64,000 nt of DNA from Burkholderia cepacia ATCC 25416 (GTDB lineage: Bacteria > Pseudomonadota > Gammaproteobacteria > Burkholderiales > Burkholderiaceae). The notes under the pieces were generated by a model. It was not told the DNA's origin and did no database searches. It saw only the letters and a list, made by a program, of their open reading frames with translations. The stretch lies in the NCBI RefSeq assembly GCF_001411495.1, contig NZ_CP012982.1, positions 2,356,001-2,420,000 of the forward strand. Reading direction: 5' to 3'. Shown in pieces: positions 56,290 through 64,000 of this stretch (positions within the stretch are counted from its first letter, which is position 1; each line of letters opens with the position of its first letter). The translations under genes were made by a program, and so were the position numbers.

Positions 56290-56655
56290 TCATTTCAGCG
56301 TGAACGCGTAGTGGCCTTGCGTGCGATGGCCATCGCTGGCGACCGCGATCCACGCGACCGTGTACGTGCCGGCGGTCAGGCTGGCCAGCGCGACGTGCAT
56401 GCGTTTCCGGTTGCCGGCGTCGACGGACGATTTCCCATCGGCGACCGACTGCCCGTGGCTGTCGGTCACGGCGATCGAGCTGAAAGCGGGCTCGAGCGCC
56501 TCGCTGAAACCGATCGAGACCGCATGCGGCGCGGTTGAGAGCGTGGCGCCGGCGGCCGGTTCCTGCGTCTTCGGGAGTGCGTGTGCGTGGGCGGCCTGGA
56601 TCGCGACGAAGCCGAGTGCGGCGAGCGTGCCGCGAATGAAAGTGGCGGTTTTCAT
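56290..56655 (-). CDS. copC: CopC-like periplasmic copper-binding protein
   Basis: 121 aa from the ATG at 56655. The signal peptide is cleaved before HALPKTQEPAAGA, placing a His at the mature N-terminus as in CopC copper sites. The C-terminus ends with the typical VAWIAVASDGHRTQGHYAFTLK. No copD follows, so it may act as a copper carrier beside PCu(A)C rather than feeding CopD. Confidence 0.9.
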   Translation of the reverse strand: MKTATFIRGTLAALGFVAIQAAHAHALPKTQEPAAGATLSTAPHAVSIGFSEALEPAFSSIAVTDSHGQSVADGKSSVDAGNRKRMHVALASLTAGTYTVAWIAVASDGHRTQGHYAFTLK

Positions 56656-56913
56656 GGTTGAGTGTGCGAGTGGCGAATCGGATGAAGCAACACGGATTCG
56701 ACGGACGGATGCACGCGCACCATCGCAGCAGCACCGATGGCGGCCGACGCCGGCGCGACGGTACGCACCGGCAGCAAGCGGCCGCACGCACGGTACGACG
56801 CCGCGCGCAACACGGTGAGTCATGATCGTCCTTCGAAACGTGACACGTCGCGCACGCCGGCGGCGTGCGCGAGCCGCGCGATGCGTTACGGCATCACGGG
56901 CGTTGACGACGAA

Positions 56914-57291
56914 TCAGGACGTGAACGGAGGGGCGCGCGGTTGCGCGGCCGTGAGCGGCAGCGCGCGGCGCAGGCTTTCGAAGCGGGTCGCTTCGCGATG
57001 CTGAATGACGTGCACGTTGGCCGCGAACGTCAGTTCGGGCGCGGGCAGCGCGGGCGTATGGGCGAGCAGGCTGCAATAGCCGCATGCCTGGAGGTGGGCT
57101 TGCAGGCTCTTTCGCGACGCATCGGCGGCGCGCTCGCCGGTGGCCGGCGCGGCAGTGCAGTAGCCGGCCAGCAGCGTATCGACGCGCTGCTGCGTCGTCA
57201 GGGCCTGCGAGATCGTCGGTGCGAGCGCCGTCATCAGGATGGCGAGCATCCCGATCAGACTGCCGATCTTCCGGAGACGACGACTCAGCAT
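56914..57291 (-). CDS. DUF2946 family protein
   Basis: 125 aa from the ATG at 57291 (MLSRRLRKIGSLIGMLAILMTALAP). It has an N-terminal membrane or signal segment and then the family CGYCSLLAHTPAL motif with two cysteines and a His, suited to metal binding. DUF2946 genes are commonly found beside copper or TonB-linked genes; here it precedes copC on the same strand, with a 258-bp gap in which I see no gene. Confidence 0.8.
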   Translation of the reverse strand: MLSRRLRKIGSLIGMLAILMTALAPTISQALTTQQRVDTLLAGYCTAAPATGERAADASRKSLQAHLQACGYCSLLAHTPALPAPELTFAANVHVIQHREATRFESLRRALPLTAAQPRAPPFTS

Positions 57292-57383
57292 GCGATGCGC
57301 GGCGGCGTAGGGGCGACGATGGAGCGGATTATGCCACGCACGTCGAATCGCATGTCGGCACAGCGGTGCGGCGGTGCAGCGCG

Positions 57384-57878
57384 CTACGCGTGCCTGGCCA
57401 GGTATTTCGCGATCAGGGTCATCTGCGCGGCCCAGCCCTGATCGTTCATCTCGCGCGCCTTCGCGCGGCGCGTTTCGATCAACTGATCGAAGCCCGTTTC
57501 GGTGACCGTGAGCAGCGTGCCGCCGGCCTGCGCCGCGAGCGTGAACGTGACGAGCGTCATCGGCTCGGATGTGTAATCGACATTCGGGTCGATCGCGAAC
57601 GGATGCCAGCGAAAGGAGAACAGTTGCTTCGGCTCGACGCGATCGACGACGATTTCGAACACAGTGCCCGCATAGGGCTCTTGCGCCTTGGCGACGTCGT
57701 CGTCGACGCGGGTCGGCGTGATGCGGCCGAACAGCGGCTGCCCGGCCGCGAACGGCCCGTCGAACGAGACGCCGAACCACTGGCCGAATTCGCCGGAATT
57801 GCTGACGGCTTCCCACACGCGGTCGGGCGATGCGTTGAGCAGGGCCTGTTTTTCGATGCGATCGGTTTGCTGGGTCAT
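57384..57878 (-). CDS. SRPBCC (AHSA1-like) domain protein
   Basis: 164 aa from the ATG at 57878, preceded by GGAG; a GTG four codons upstream is weaker. It shows the START/Bet v 1-type pattern: LLNASPDRVWEAVSNSGEFGQWFGV near the N-terminus and LLTVTETGFDQLIETRRAKA with the C-terminal helix. This fold binds hydrophobic ligands; the ligand is unknown. Genomic context gives no clear partner. Confidence 0.85.
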   Translation of the reverse strand: MTQQTDRIEKQALLNASPDRVWEAVSNSGEFGQWFGVSFDGPFAAGQPLFGRITPTRVDDDVAKAQEPYAGTVFEIVVDRVEPKQLFSFRWHPFAIDPNVDYTSEPMTLVTFTLAAQAGGTLLTVTETGFDQLIETRRAKAREMNDQGWAAQMTLIAKYLARHA

Positions 57879-57936
57879 GACGTTCTCCACACAGGATCAA
57901 CCTTTGCCGGACGGCACGCGCGACCGCGGGCCGCGT

Positions 57937-58239
57937 CTAGTCGAGCATGACCGCGTCGGGCACGTCGAGCACGAGGTCCGACGTCGCGACGGCCACGCAC
58001 GGCAGCGTATAGCCGTCGGCCTTTTCCTCGCGGCTCAGCCCCGGCCATTCGATCGTGTAGCGTACGCTGCCGCTGACGATCCGGCAAAGGCAGCTTCGGC
58101 ATGTGCCGTTGCGGCACGAACGCGGCAGCGACACGCGCGCGAACGCGGCGGCTTCGAGCAGCGTGAGCGAATCGGGCGCATCGAAGGTCGCGCCGAGCGG
58201 CTCGATGCGCACGAGGGGAGGGTGTTCCGGATGGGTCAT
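57937..58239 (-). CDS. Plant-type 2Fe-2S ferredoxin
   Basis: 100 aa. The cluster ligands are in PRSCRNGTCRSCLCRI (C-x4-C-x2-C) with the fourth Cys in TLPCVAV about 28 residues on. The size fits a stand-alone ferredoxin. It lies 82 bp downstream of the sigma-54 activator gene on the same strand; its redox partner is not in the window. Confidence 0.88.
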   Translation of the reverse strand: MTHPEHPPLVRIEPLGATFDAPDSLTLLEAAAFARVSLPRSCRNGTCRSCLCRIVSGSVRYTIEWPGLSREEKADGYTLPCVAVATSDLVLDVPDAVMLD

Positions 58240-58321
58240 GGCGAAGGCGGGCGGCGATTCGGCGGCAACGCGCCAAGCATACCCGAACGGGCTGACGGCC
58301 GGCGTCGGCCGGCCGCCGGCG

Positions 58322-60226
58322 TCAATGCCGGCGCAGGTGCCGGTACACGGTATTGCGGGCGAGGCCGAGCTCGCGCGCGGCCGCCGACACGTTGCCGCCA
58401 TGCCGTGCCAGCACGGCATCGATCACCGCGGCCTGATGGTGTTGCAGCGTCGTGCCTTCGTGCGGGCCGGCCGACGCAGCCGGTGCCGCGGATGACGGCG
58501 CCGCCGGCGCGTCGTCGCAGTCGAGCCAGAAATCGTCGGGCAAATGGGTGAGCGTGATTTCGTCTTCGTCCTCGGCCAGCATGCCGGCCGTGCGCAGCAC
58601 GTTGGTCATCTGGCGCAGGTTGCCGGGCCAGCGGTGGCGCGTGAACGCGTCGAGCACGTCGGCCGCGATGCGGCGCGGCATCGGTTCGCTGCGTGCAAGC
58701 CGCGCGAGAATCCGCTCGACGAGCGCGGGCAGGTCGGTGCGTGCGGCGAGCGCCGGCAACGTGACCGCGAGCCCGTTGATCCGGTAGAACAGGTCTTCGC
58801 GGAACGTGCCTTCCGCGATCATCGCGCGCAGGTCGCGATGGGTCGCGCAGACCACGCGCACGTCGACGGGCACCGCGCGCGCGCCGCCGAGCGGCATCAC
58901 CGCGCGTTCCTGCAGCACGCGCATCAGCCGGACCTGCTGCGCGAGCGGCATGTCGCCGATTTCGTCGAGAAACAGCGTGCCGCCATCGGCCTGCACGATC
59001 TTGCCGGGGCTGCCGCGCTTGCGCGCGCCGGTGAACGCGCCGTCCTCATAGCCGAACAGCTCGGCCTCGATCAGCGAATCGGGCAGCGCCGCGCAGTTGA
59101 CCGCGACGAACGGGCCGTCCGCGCGAGGCGATGCCTGGTGCAGTGCGCGGGCGAGCCATTCCTTGCCGGTGCCGGTCTGGCCGAGGATCAACAGCGGCAG
59201 GTCGCGCCCGCGGATCTTCGCGACGCGTTCGAGCACGGCGGCCATGCGTGCGTCGCCCGTGTCGAGCGTCGCGAACGTGATCGCATCGGGGTCCGCTGTG
59301 CGCACGCGTGCGGCGGGTGCGGGCGGCGTGACGGCAACGGCGGTCTTGTGCGCTTCCGCGAATTCGCAGCGCGCCAGCACGCGTACGCCGGTCGACAGCG
59401 TGAGGCGGAACATCGCACCGGGTGCGCGTGCCGCCTGCTGCGCGAGCTGGCTGAAGCGCATGCCGAACAGCGCGTCGCTGGCCTGATGTTGCAGTGCGTC
59501 GAACGACGCGCCGAGCTGGAATTGTGCGCTGCGGTTCGCGGCGATCAGTCCGCCGTCGGGGCCGAAGGCGACGAGCCCGGCGAACAGCGAATCGACGCAT
59601 TCCTCGTGCGCATGAAAGCGCAGCCGCAGGGCTTCCGCGCACTGGTTCGCGAACAGGTGGTTCTCGATCAGTTGCGCGGACATCCGCACGAGCGCGAGCG
59701 TGTGCGGGCTCGATCCGCGCGGATCGCCGCTGACGTCGAGCGTGCCGAGCGTGCGGCCGAACGGGTCGAAGATCGGCGCGCACGAGCAGGTGAGGATGTG
59801 GTTGGCGCGCAGGAAGTGTTCGTCGCCGTGCACGGCGACGGCCTGGCCCGATGCGAGTGCGGTGCCGATCGCGTTGGTGCCGCGTGCGCCTTCCGCCCAC
59901 GAAACGCCCGTGCACAGCGCGACGCGGTTGGCTTTTTCGATGAAGTCCGCGTCGCCGATGCTGTGCAGGATGACGCCGTCCGCGTCGGTCAGCAGCACGA
60001 GGCTTTGCGTGTCGGCGATTTGCGCGTGGAGGTTCTCCATGACCGGGCGGGCGTGCGAGAACAGCGCGTGATTCGTGTCGAGCAGTTCGCGCAGCGCAAT
60101 GCGCGACAGCGGCGAGAAATCGGGACGTTCGTGCGCGCGCAGGCCGACCGCGGTCGAACGCGCATGCGCCTGCGCGAGCAGGTCGGTGCGACCCGCGGTG
60201 GCGGGCAGCACGAAAGGTTGCGGCAT
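58322..60226 (-). CDS. Sigma-54 activator (AcoR-like, GAF-AAA+-Fis)
   Basis: 634 aa. The N-terminal sensor region (about 1-320) includes a GAF-type domain; the AAA+ domain (about 330-560) has Walker A GQTGTGKE, the sigma-54-contact GAFTGA motif and Walker B GGTLFLDEIGD; the C-terminal Fis-type HTH ends GGNVSAAARELGLARNTVYRHLRR. AcoR-like proteins activate sigma-54 promoters of alcohol, aldehyde or acetoin pathways; the target operon is not adjacent. A good ribosome-binding site (AGGAGA) precedes the ATG. A hairpin repeat array lies immediately upstream. Confidence 0.9.
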   Translation of the reverse strand: MPQPFVLPATAGRTDLLAQAHARSTAVGLRAHERPDFSPLSRIALRELLDTNHALFSHARPVMENLHAQIADTQSLVLLTDADGVILHSIGDADFIEKANRVALCTGVSWAEGARGTNAIGTALASGQAVAVHGDEHFLRANHILTCSCAPIFDPFGRTLGTLDVSGDPRGSSPHTLALVRMSAQLIENHLFANQCAEALRLRFHAHEECVDSLFAGLVAFGPDGGLIAANRSAQFQLGASFDALQHQASDALFGMRFSQLAQQAARAPGAMFRLTLSTGVRVLARCEFAEAHKTAVAVTPPAPAARVRTADPDAITFATLDTGDARMAAVLERVAKIRGRDLPLLILGQTGTGKEWLARALHQASPRADGPFVAVNCAALPDSLIEAELFGYEDGAFTGARKRGSPGKIVQADGGTLFLDEIGDMPLAQQVRLMRVLQERAVMPLGGARAVPVDVRVVCATHRDLRAMIAEGTFREDLFYRINGLAVTLPALAARTDLPALVERILARLARSEPMPRRIAADVLDAFTRHRWPGNLRQMTNVLRTAGMLAEDEDEITLTHLPDDFWLDCDDAPAAPSSAAPAASAGPHEGTTLQHHQAAVIDAVLARHGGNVSAAARELGLARNTVYRHLRRH

Positions 60227-60240
60227 GACTTGTCTCCTGT

Positions 60241-60522
60241 CGACCAGAGTTAGCGCTTTAGCGCTTACTCTGGTCCCATGCTTCGCGGTCGACCCGAGTT
60301 GGCGCTTTAGCGTTTACTCTGGTCCCATGCTTCGCGGTCGGCCCGAGTTGGCGCTTTAGCGGTTACTCGGGTCCCATGCTTCGCGGTCGGCCCGAGTTGG
60401 CGCTTTAGCGGTTACTCGGGTCCCGTGCTTCGCGGGCGACCCGAGTAGGCCTTTTAGCGCTTACTCGGACCCCATGCTTCGCAGTCGACCCAAGTTAGCA
60501 CTCGAGCCCCCTGCTTCACGGT
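60241..60522. repeat. Tandem array of 49-bp hairpin-forming repeats
   Basis: Five consecutive 49-bp units (60241-60289, 60290-60338, 60339-60387, 60388-60436, 60437-60485), then a sixth shortened to 37 bp (60486-60522) and traces of a seventh. Each unit reads CGACC-GAGT-loop-ACTC-GGTC-CCATGCTTCGCGGT and can fold into a hairpin. Unit 1 pairs GACCAGAGT with ACTCTGGTC; units 3 and 4 pair CCCGAGT with ACTCGGG. An A-T pair is thus replaced by C-G with pairing kept. The array sits 15 bp upstream of the sigma-54 activator start. Confidence 0.9.
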
Positions 60523-60829
60523 CGACCCGGGTTACCACTCCAGCGCCACCCGAGCCCCACGCTCCTCGAATCCGGTCGATCCGGCACACACGTGCTCGCC
60601 GGATTCCTCTACCGGTTCCCGCCTGCGCGTGCGGCGCACCATCGACGCGCGAACGCCGGCCATCCGGGCACACATCATCATACAAGCGCCGCGTGCGATG
60701 TGCGACCGCGTATAAAATCCACTTGCTTTTAAATGCCCGCCTGCAATGATTGAAACGGAGCACGCACGCGCCGTGTTCCGCATTGCAACATGCATGCGAC
60801 GTGACATGCATCCGTTCGGGAGACGCATC
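60523..60829. other. Intergenic, no gene recognised
   Basis: Continues from the repeat array; contains a degenerate further repeat unit up to about 60570 and then AT-richer DNA (around 60710-60735, TAAAATCCACTTGCTTTTAA) that may be the promoter of the small membrane protein gene at 60830. Confidence 0.4.
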
Positions 60830-61021
60830 ATGGTTCGGACGGAACTGAGAGTCGTGCTGGCGGCCATCGCCACATTCATCATGCTGGGCGGCATTGCCGT
60901 GGCGATCCACGGGCTGCTGTTCGATCTGACCGATGCGGTGCGATACGGGGCGGCCGCGATTGCGGTCGGCGCCACGACGGCCGCAATCGCGCTCAACGTC
61001 TGGCCAAACGACCCTCACTGA
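60830..61021 (+). CDS. Small membrane protein, 63 aa
   Basis: The ATG at 60830 follows GGGAG at good spacing; a longer in-frame start at 60746 adds an unlikely basic leader. Two hydrophobic segments are seen (VVLAAIATFIMLGGIAVAIHGLLF and YGAAAIAVGATTAAIALNV). No family recognised. Confidence 0.55.
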   Translation: MVRTELRVVLAAIATFIMLGGIAVAIHGLLFDLTDAVRYGAAAIAVGATTAAIALNVWPNDPH

Positions 61022-61260
61022 CGCCGGTTTCCGAAACGGTGCCGGATGCCGCGCTGATCAGATGAAATGCGCGTCGGAACGACGCACGCCGTAAATTTTG
61101 TCTCCCGCGCGAAACCGTCTAAAGTGGAAAGCAACCGGCATGCATTACCCGCGCCATTACCCGCGGGCCGTGCCCCGCCGGCGAGCCCGCGTACATTTCG
61201 TCCGGCCGGTGGCGGACGACGGACGCGGTCATTCGTTTTCTACCGGTCGAGGCGGGTCCC

Positions 61261-61548
61261 ATGCAAATCCATTTCACGAACGAGAAGCCCGAGTATTCGG
61301 GGCGCGACCTGATGCTTGCGTTCACGGCGTTGGTGAATGGCGAGCGCGTTCAATGTCAGATCACCGCCGAGGCGCTGGAAGACCACTTCGGTGCGGCTTC
61401 GCCGCGCTTCGAGGACATGGTCGGTGCATTCGACCAGCACCGCGACCGTATCGAGGCCGCTGCACGGCGCCTGCTGTCGGAGACGCGCGCGCAATGCGTG
61501 ACGCTGCGCAGCGGTTACGTCCGCTTCTACGAGGCCAACTGGCGCTGA
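61261..61548 (+). CDS. DUF1488 family protein
   Basis: 95 aa. The pattern IHFTNEKPEYSGRDLMLAFTALVNGERVQCQITAEALEDHFGA and later FDQHRDRIEAAARRLL matches DUF1488, small cytosolic proteins of unknown function common in beta-proteobacteria. It stands alone with about 240 bp upstream empty. Confidence 0.8.
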   Translation: MQIHFTNEKPEYSGRDLMLAFTALVNGERVQCQITAEALEDHFGAASPRFEDMVGAFDQHRDRIEAAARRLLSETRAQCVTLRSGYVRFYEANWR

Positions 61549-61617
61549 CGACACGACGCCCGTCCTGCTGCGCGCGTCGCTGCACGCCGCGCACGCGAAG
61601 ACGTTGCCTTTCATGCG

Positions 61618-62031
61618 ATGCCGTTCGGCGGGCCCGGGCGGCATTTTCGTATGCGGGCCGCACCGGATTGCTGCCGCGCGCGGCCGGCTGCTAGTGTGCC
61701 GGCACGACCCGGCATATCGATTCGTCAGGATCGCAGAGAAAATCATTCGAATCAGGCGTTGAAACTCGATCCGGCGAACCGGCTGGCGCTCGAGGCAACG
61801 GGCATCGCGGCGATCCGCAGCAACCGGCCCGATGCGGCGGTCGGGATCTTCGAGGGCATGAACCGCGCGTATCCCGACGACGCACACGTGATCGCCAACC
61901 TGGCGGTCGCCTATCGCCGTACCGGGCGGGTCGATGACGCGATGCAGTTGTACCGCCGCGTCAAGACGCTGGATCCGCCGCTGGCGCAGCGGCTGTACGA
62001 CGAGGAACTCAAGGGCGTCGCGACGCCGTGA
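61618..62031 (+). pseudogene. TPR-repeat fragment
   Basis: A 137-codon frame whose C-terminal ~90 residues hold two TPR-like units (ALKLDPANRLALEATGIAAIRSNR and AHVIANLAVAYRRTGRVDDAMQLYRR). The first ~45 residues (cysteine- and arginine-rich) do not look like a protein N-terminus. Either the true start is downstream or this is the tail of a degraded TPR protein. Confidence 0.45.
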
Positions 62032-62067
62032 TGCGCGCGGGCGGGCCCGCGCGACTCGCCCAACGAA

Positions 62068-62089
62068 AACGCCACCCGAAGGTGGCGTT
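62068..62089 (-). terminator. Rho-independent terminator of the purine permease gene
   Basis: Perfect 9-bp stem AACGCCACC / GGTGGCGTT with a 4-nt loop. Read on the minus strand it is followed by TTTTCG, 32 bp past the permease stop. Confidence 0.8.
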
Positions 62090-62121
62090 CGTTCGTCGTG
62101 CATCGCGCCGAAGCGCGACCG

Positions 62122-63423
62122 TCACTCGCTGCCGAGATAGAAGAAGCGGAACAGGAACACGGCCGCGATGATCCACACGATCGGCTTGACCGAGCGGGCC
62201 TGGCCCGTCAGCAGCTTGAGGCCGCCGTAAGCGATGAAGCCGAACGCGACGCCGTTCGCGATCGAGTACGTGAACGGCATCAGCAGCGCGGTGAGCGCGG
62301 CCGGCACGGCTTCCGTTGCATCGTCCCACGGCACCTCGACCATCTCGCGCAGCATCAGGCACGACACGTACAGCAGTGCCGGTGCCGTCGCATACGCCGG
62401 CACGACGCCGGCGAGCGGTGCGATGAACAGGCACGCGAGGAACAGCACCGCGACGGTGATGGCCGTCACGCCCGTGCGGCCGCCGGCCTGCACGCCCGAT
62501 GCGCTTTCGATATACGCGGTGGTCGACGACGTGCCGAGCACCGAGCCCGCGACGATCGCCGTGCTGTCGGCGAGCAGCGCCTTGTTCAGGCGGTTCATCT
62601 TGCCTTCGACGAGCAGGCCCGCGCGGTTCGCGACGCCCATCAGCGTGCCGGTCGCATCGAACAGCTCGACGAGGAAGAACACGAGGATCACGTTGATGAT
62701 GCCGGTCGACAGCGCGGCGCCGATGTCGAGCTTGAACAGCGTCGCATCGATCGACGGCGGCGCGGAGAACACGCCGTGGAACTGGTTGCCGCCGAAGAAG
62801 AACGACAGGATCGTCACGCCGATGATGCCGATCAGGATCGCGCCGCGCACGCGCAGGTGGTCGAGCGTGACGATCGTGAAGAAGCCGATGATCGCGAGGA
62901 TCGTCGTGGGCTTGTGCAGGTCGCCGAGCGTGACGAGCGTGGCCGGGTTGCCGACGATCACGCCCGACGTCTTCAGCGAGATGATGCCGAGGAACAGGCC
63001 GATACCCGCGGTGATCGAGATCCGCAGCGATTTCGGAATGCCGTTGACGATCGCCTCGCGCACGCGGAACAGCGTGACGAGCAGGAACAGGCAGCCGGAG
63101 ATGAACACCGCGCCCAGCGCGGCCTGCCACGTGAAGCCCATCCCCTTGACGACCGTGTACGCGAAATACGCGTTCAGGCCCATGCCGGGCGCGCATGCGA
63201 TCGGGTAGTTCGCGTACAGCCCCATGATGATCGATGCCAGCGCCGCGACGAGGCAGGTCGCGACGAACACGGATTCCTTCGGCATGCCGGCGTCGCCGAG
63301 GATCGCGGGGTTGACGAAGATGATGTAGGCCATCGTCAGGAACGTGGTGACGCCCGCGAGTATTTCGGTGCGGAAGTCGGTGCCGGCTTCAGCGAAGCCG
63401 AAATACCGCTTGATGGATTCCAT
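62122..63423 (-). CDS. NCS2-family purine permease (AzgA-like)
   Basis: 433 aa from the ATG at 63423 (MESIKRYFGFAEAGTDFRTEILAGVTTFLTMAYIIFVNP), a start typical of the AzgA/PbuG adenine-guanine-hypoxanthine subgroup. Family signatures CAPGMGLNAYFAYTVV and GTSSTTAYIESASGVQAGGRTG are intact; about 12-14 helices. Proton-linked purine uptake is inferred from the subgroup. Followed by a clear terminator; GGAG-containing ribosome-binding site upstream. Confidence 0.9.
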   Translation of the reverse strand: MESIKRYFGFAEAGTDFRTEILAGVTTFLTMAYIIFVNPAILGDAGMPKESVFVATCLVAALASIIMGLYANYPIACAPGMGLNAYFAYTVVKGMGFTWQAALGAVFISGCLFLLVTLFRVREAIVNGIPKSLRISITAGIGLFLGIISLKTSGVIVGNPATLVTLGDLHKPTTILAIIGFFTIVTLDHLRVRGAILIGIIGVTILSFFFGGNQFHGVFSAPPSIDATLFKLDIGAALSTGIINVILVFFLVELFDATGTLMGVANRAGLLVEGKMNRLNKALLADSTAIVAGSVLGTSSTTAYIESASGVQAGGRTGVTAITVAVLFLACLFIAPLAGVVPAYATAPALLYVSCLMLREMVEVPWDDATEAVPAALTALLMPFTYSIANGVAFGFIAYGGLKLLTGQARSVKPIVWIIAAVFLFRFFYLGSE

Positions 63424-64000
63424 GAAGGCGTTTCTCCGGTCGGGTTGTCGTGTTGCTTGTTGTGCCGAATTGTTGTACGGGCAGCGGACGGCGGGCTTAA
63501 TGTAACCAGCCACTATTGCCCGGCTATCGGCGGATTGTAATAGCGCGGATAGCTTGGACGATATAGTTGGGGGCACGATCGCAAGATCGGTCGGCTGCCT
63601 GCGCGCGAACGGTCTGGCAGCCCGGCCGCGCGGCGAAGGCGCGCATTTTACCGGTTCGGGTGGAACGAACCGGAAGAAATGGCGGAAACGGGAGCAAGGC
63701 AAGGAGGCGAGGCAAGCGAACGGAGCCGGCCGATGCGCGCGCAACAACGTGCGAAGCGAGTGCAAACCGGACGTGCAAGCGGACGCACAAAGCGTCGCGC
63801 GGTGTGGCGCGCGTGGCGGGTGCGGGATGACATCCGGCTGAAACGGAGCGCCCGCATGCTGCACGAACGTGGGGCAGGCAGCACGTGCGCGGCCGGTGCG
63901 GAAGCCCGGCAGCGGCGTGCAGCGGCCATTCTTCAGTCCAGGCGGTTGCCGATATCGGGCTATCGTGCGCCGAAGCCGTCCCGCCCGCAACTGTCATTTC
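63424..64000. other. Upstream region of the purine permease, no gene recognised
   Basis: 577 bp to the window edge. A TACAAT -10-like hexamer on the minus strand (63534-63539) could serve the permease. A perfect 8-bp inverted repeat CCGGTTCG ... CGAACCGG (63651-63673) is present. Frames here are arginine/cysteine-rich and non-coding in character. Confidence 0.4.

Noticed and set aside
56656..56913. Extra gene between copC and the DUF2946 gene (frame running upstream of copC).
   Set aside because: Arg/Cys-rich translation with no domain; copC has a proper signal-peptide start at 56655.
58240..58321. Sigma-54 (-24/-12) promoter for the ferredoxin gene (TTGGCGCGTTGC on the minus strand).
   Set aside because: The GG-to-GC spacing is too short for a sigma-54 promoter.
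58544..60253. Plus-strand frame of 569 codons across the sigma-54 activator.
   Set aside because: Antisense shadow; the minus-strand protein has Walker A, GAFTGA and Fis motifs.
60241..60522. CRISPR array.
   Set aside because: Units are directly adjacent without unique spacers, and no cas genes are present; it is a tandem repeat.
63840..64000. Possible cobalamin riboswitch at the right edge (CCCGCCCGCAACTGTC resembles part of the conserved core).
   Set aside because: The other conserved boxes (GGTGCC, AGGGAA-type) are not seen in order, and the window ends there; the match may be chance.

Overview
The window is high-GC DNA whose gene content points to Burkholderia, most probably the Burkholderia cepacia complex. 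DgdA and DgdR match, as far as I can recall, the characterised B. cepacia 2,2-dialkylglycine decarboxylase and its repressor. They sit next to a complete pyochelin locus in the pchDCBA / pchR / pchEFGHI-fptABCX layout. Species and replicon are inferences; no database was searched.

Layout. 1-3.1 kb: branched-chain amino acid ABC transporter livHMGF (livH cut by the window edge), closed by a strong terminator. 3.2-5.6 kb: a LysR regulator divergent from a frameshifted EamA exporter, then a VOC-fold protein. 5.6-7.35 kb: a small accessory insert carrying a wHTH-nucleotidyltransferase / HEPN pair, flanked by a ~135-bp direct repeat that copies the 3' end of a DUF2000 gene. 7.4-11.1 kb: an AraC regulator and a three-gene ABC-2 exporter. 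11.2-13.5 kb: dgdA/dgdR. 13.5-38.8 kb: the pyochelin locus. PchA and PchB make salicylate, PchD activates it, PchE and PchF assemble it with two cysteines, PchG reduces the thiazoline, PchC edits, PchH and PchI are ABC half-transporters, and FptA/B/C/X take up ferripyochelin. Three Fur boxes and a 21-bp-phased direct repeat (candidate PchR site) lie at its promoters.

38.8-49.5 kb is accessory. It holds a low-GC stretch, two adjacent proteins that each carry a putative DUF4105-like (permuted papain-fold) domain, an AraC protein with two DNA-binding domains, and a glycan-type cluster: GT4 glycosyltransferase, polysaccharide deacetylase, internally deleted GT39, a 38-aa membrane microprotein and a clostripain-like lipoprotein. 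A decayed fragment of an LRR-kinase gene follows; an intact relative lies 4 kb away at 53.4 kb.

49.6-54.8 kb: an MFS exporter divergent from a LysR regulator, a truncated CHAP/NlpC-like protein coupled to a secreted small protein (effector/immunity-like), tRNA-Leu(GAG) and the LRR-protein kinase. 54.8-60.2 kb: LysE exporter, a copper-handling set (DUF2946, CopC, PCu(A)C, 57-aa membrane protein), SRPBCC protein, 2Fe-2S ferredoxin and a sigma-54 activator. Upstream of that activator lies a striking array of five 49-bp tandem repeats, each able to form a hairpin with compensatory base changes. 60.8-64 kb: small hypothetical proteins, a TPR fragment and an AzgA-type purine permease.

The least explained elements are the 49-bp hairpin array, the duplication-flanked MNT-HEPN insert, the paired DUF4105-like proteins beside the double-HTH regulator, and the LRR-kinase with its decayed copy.
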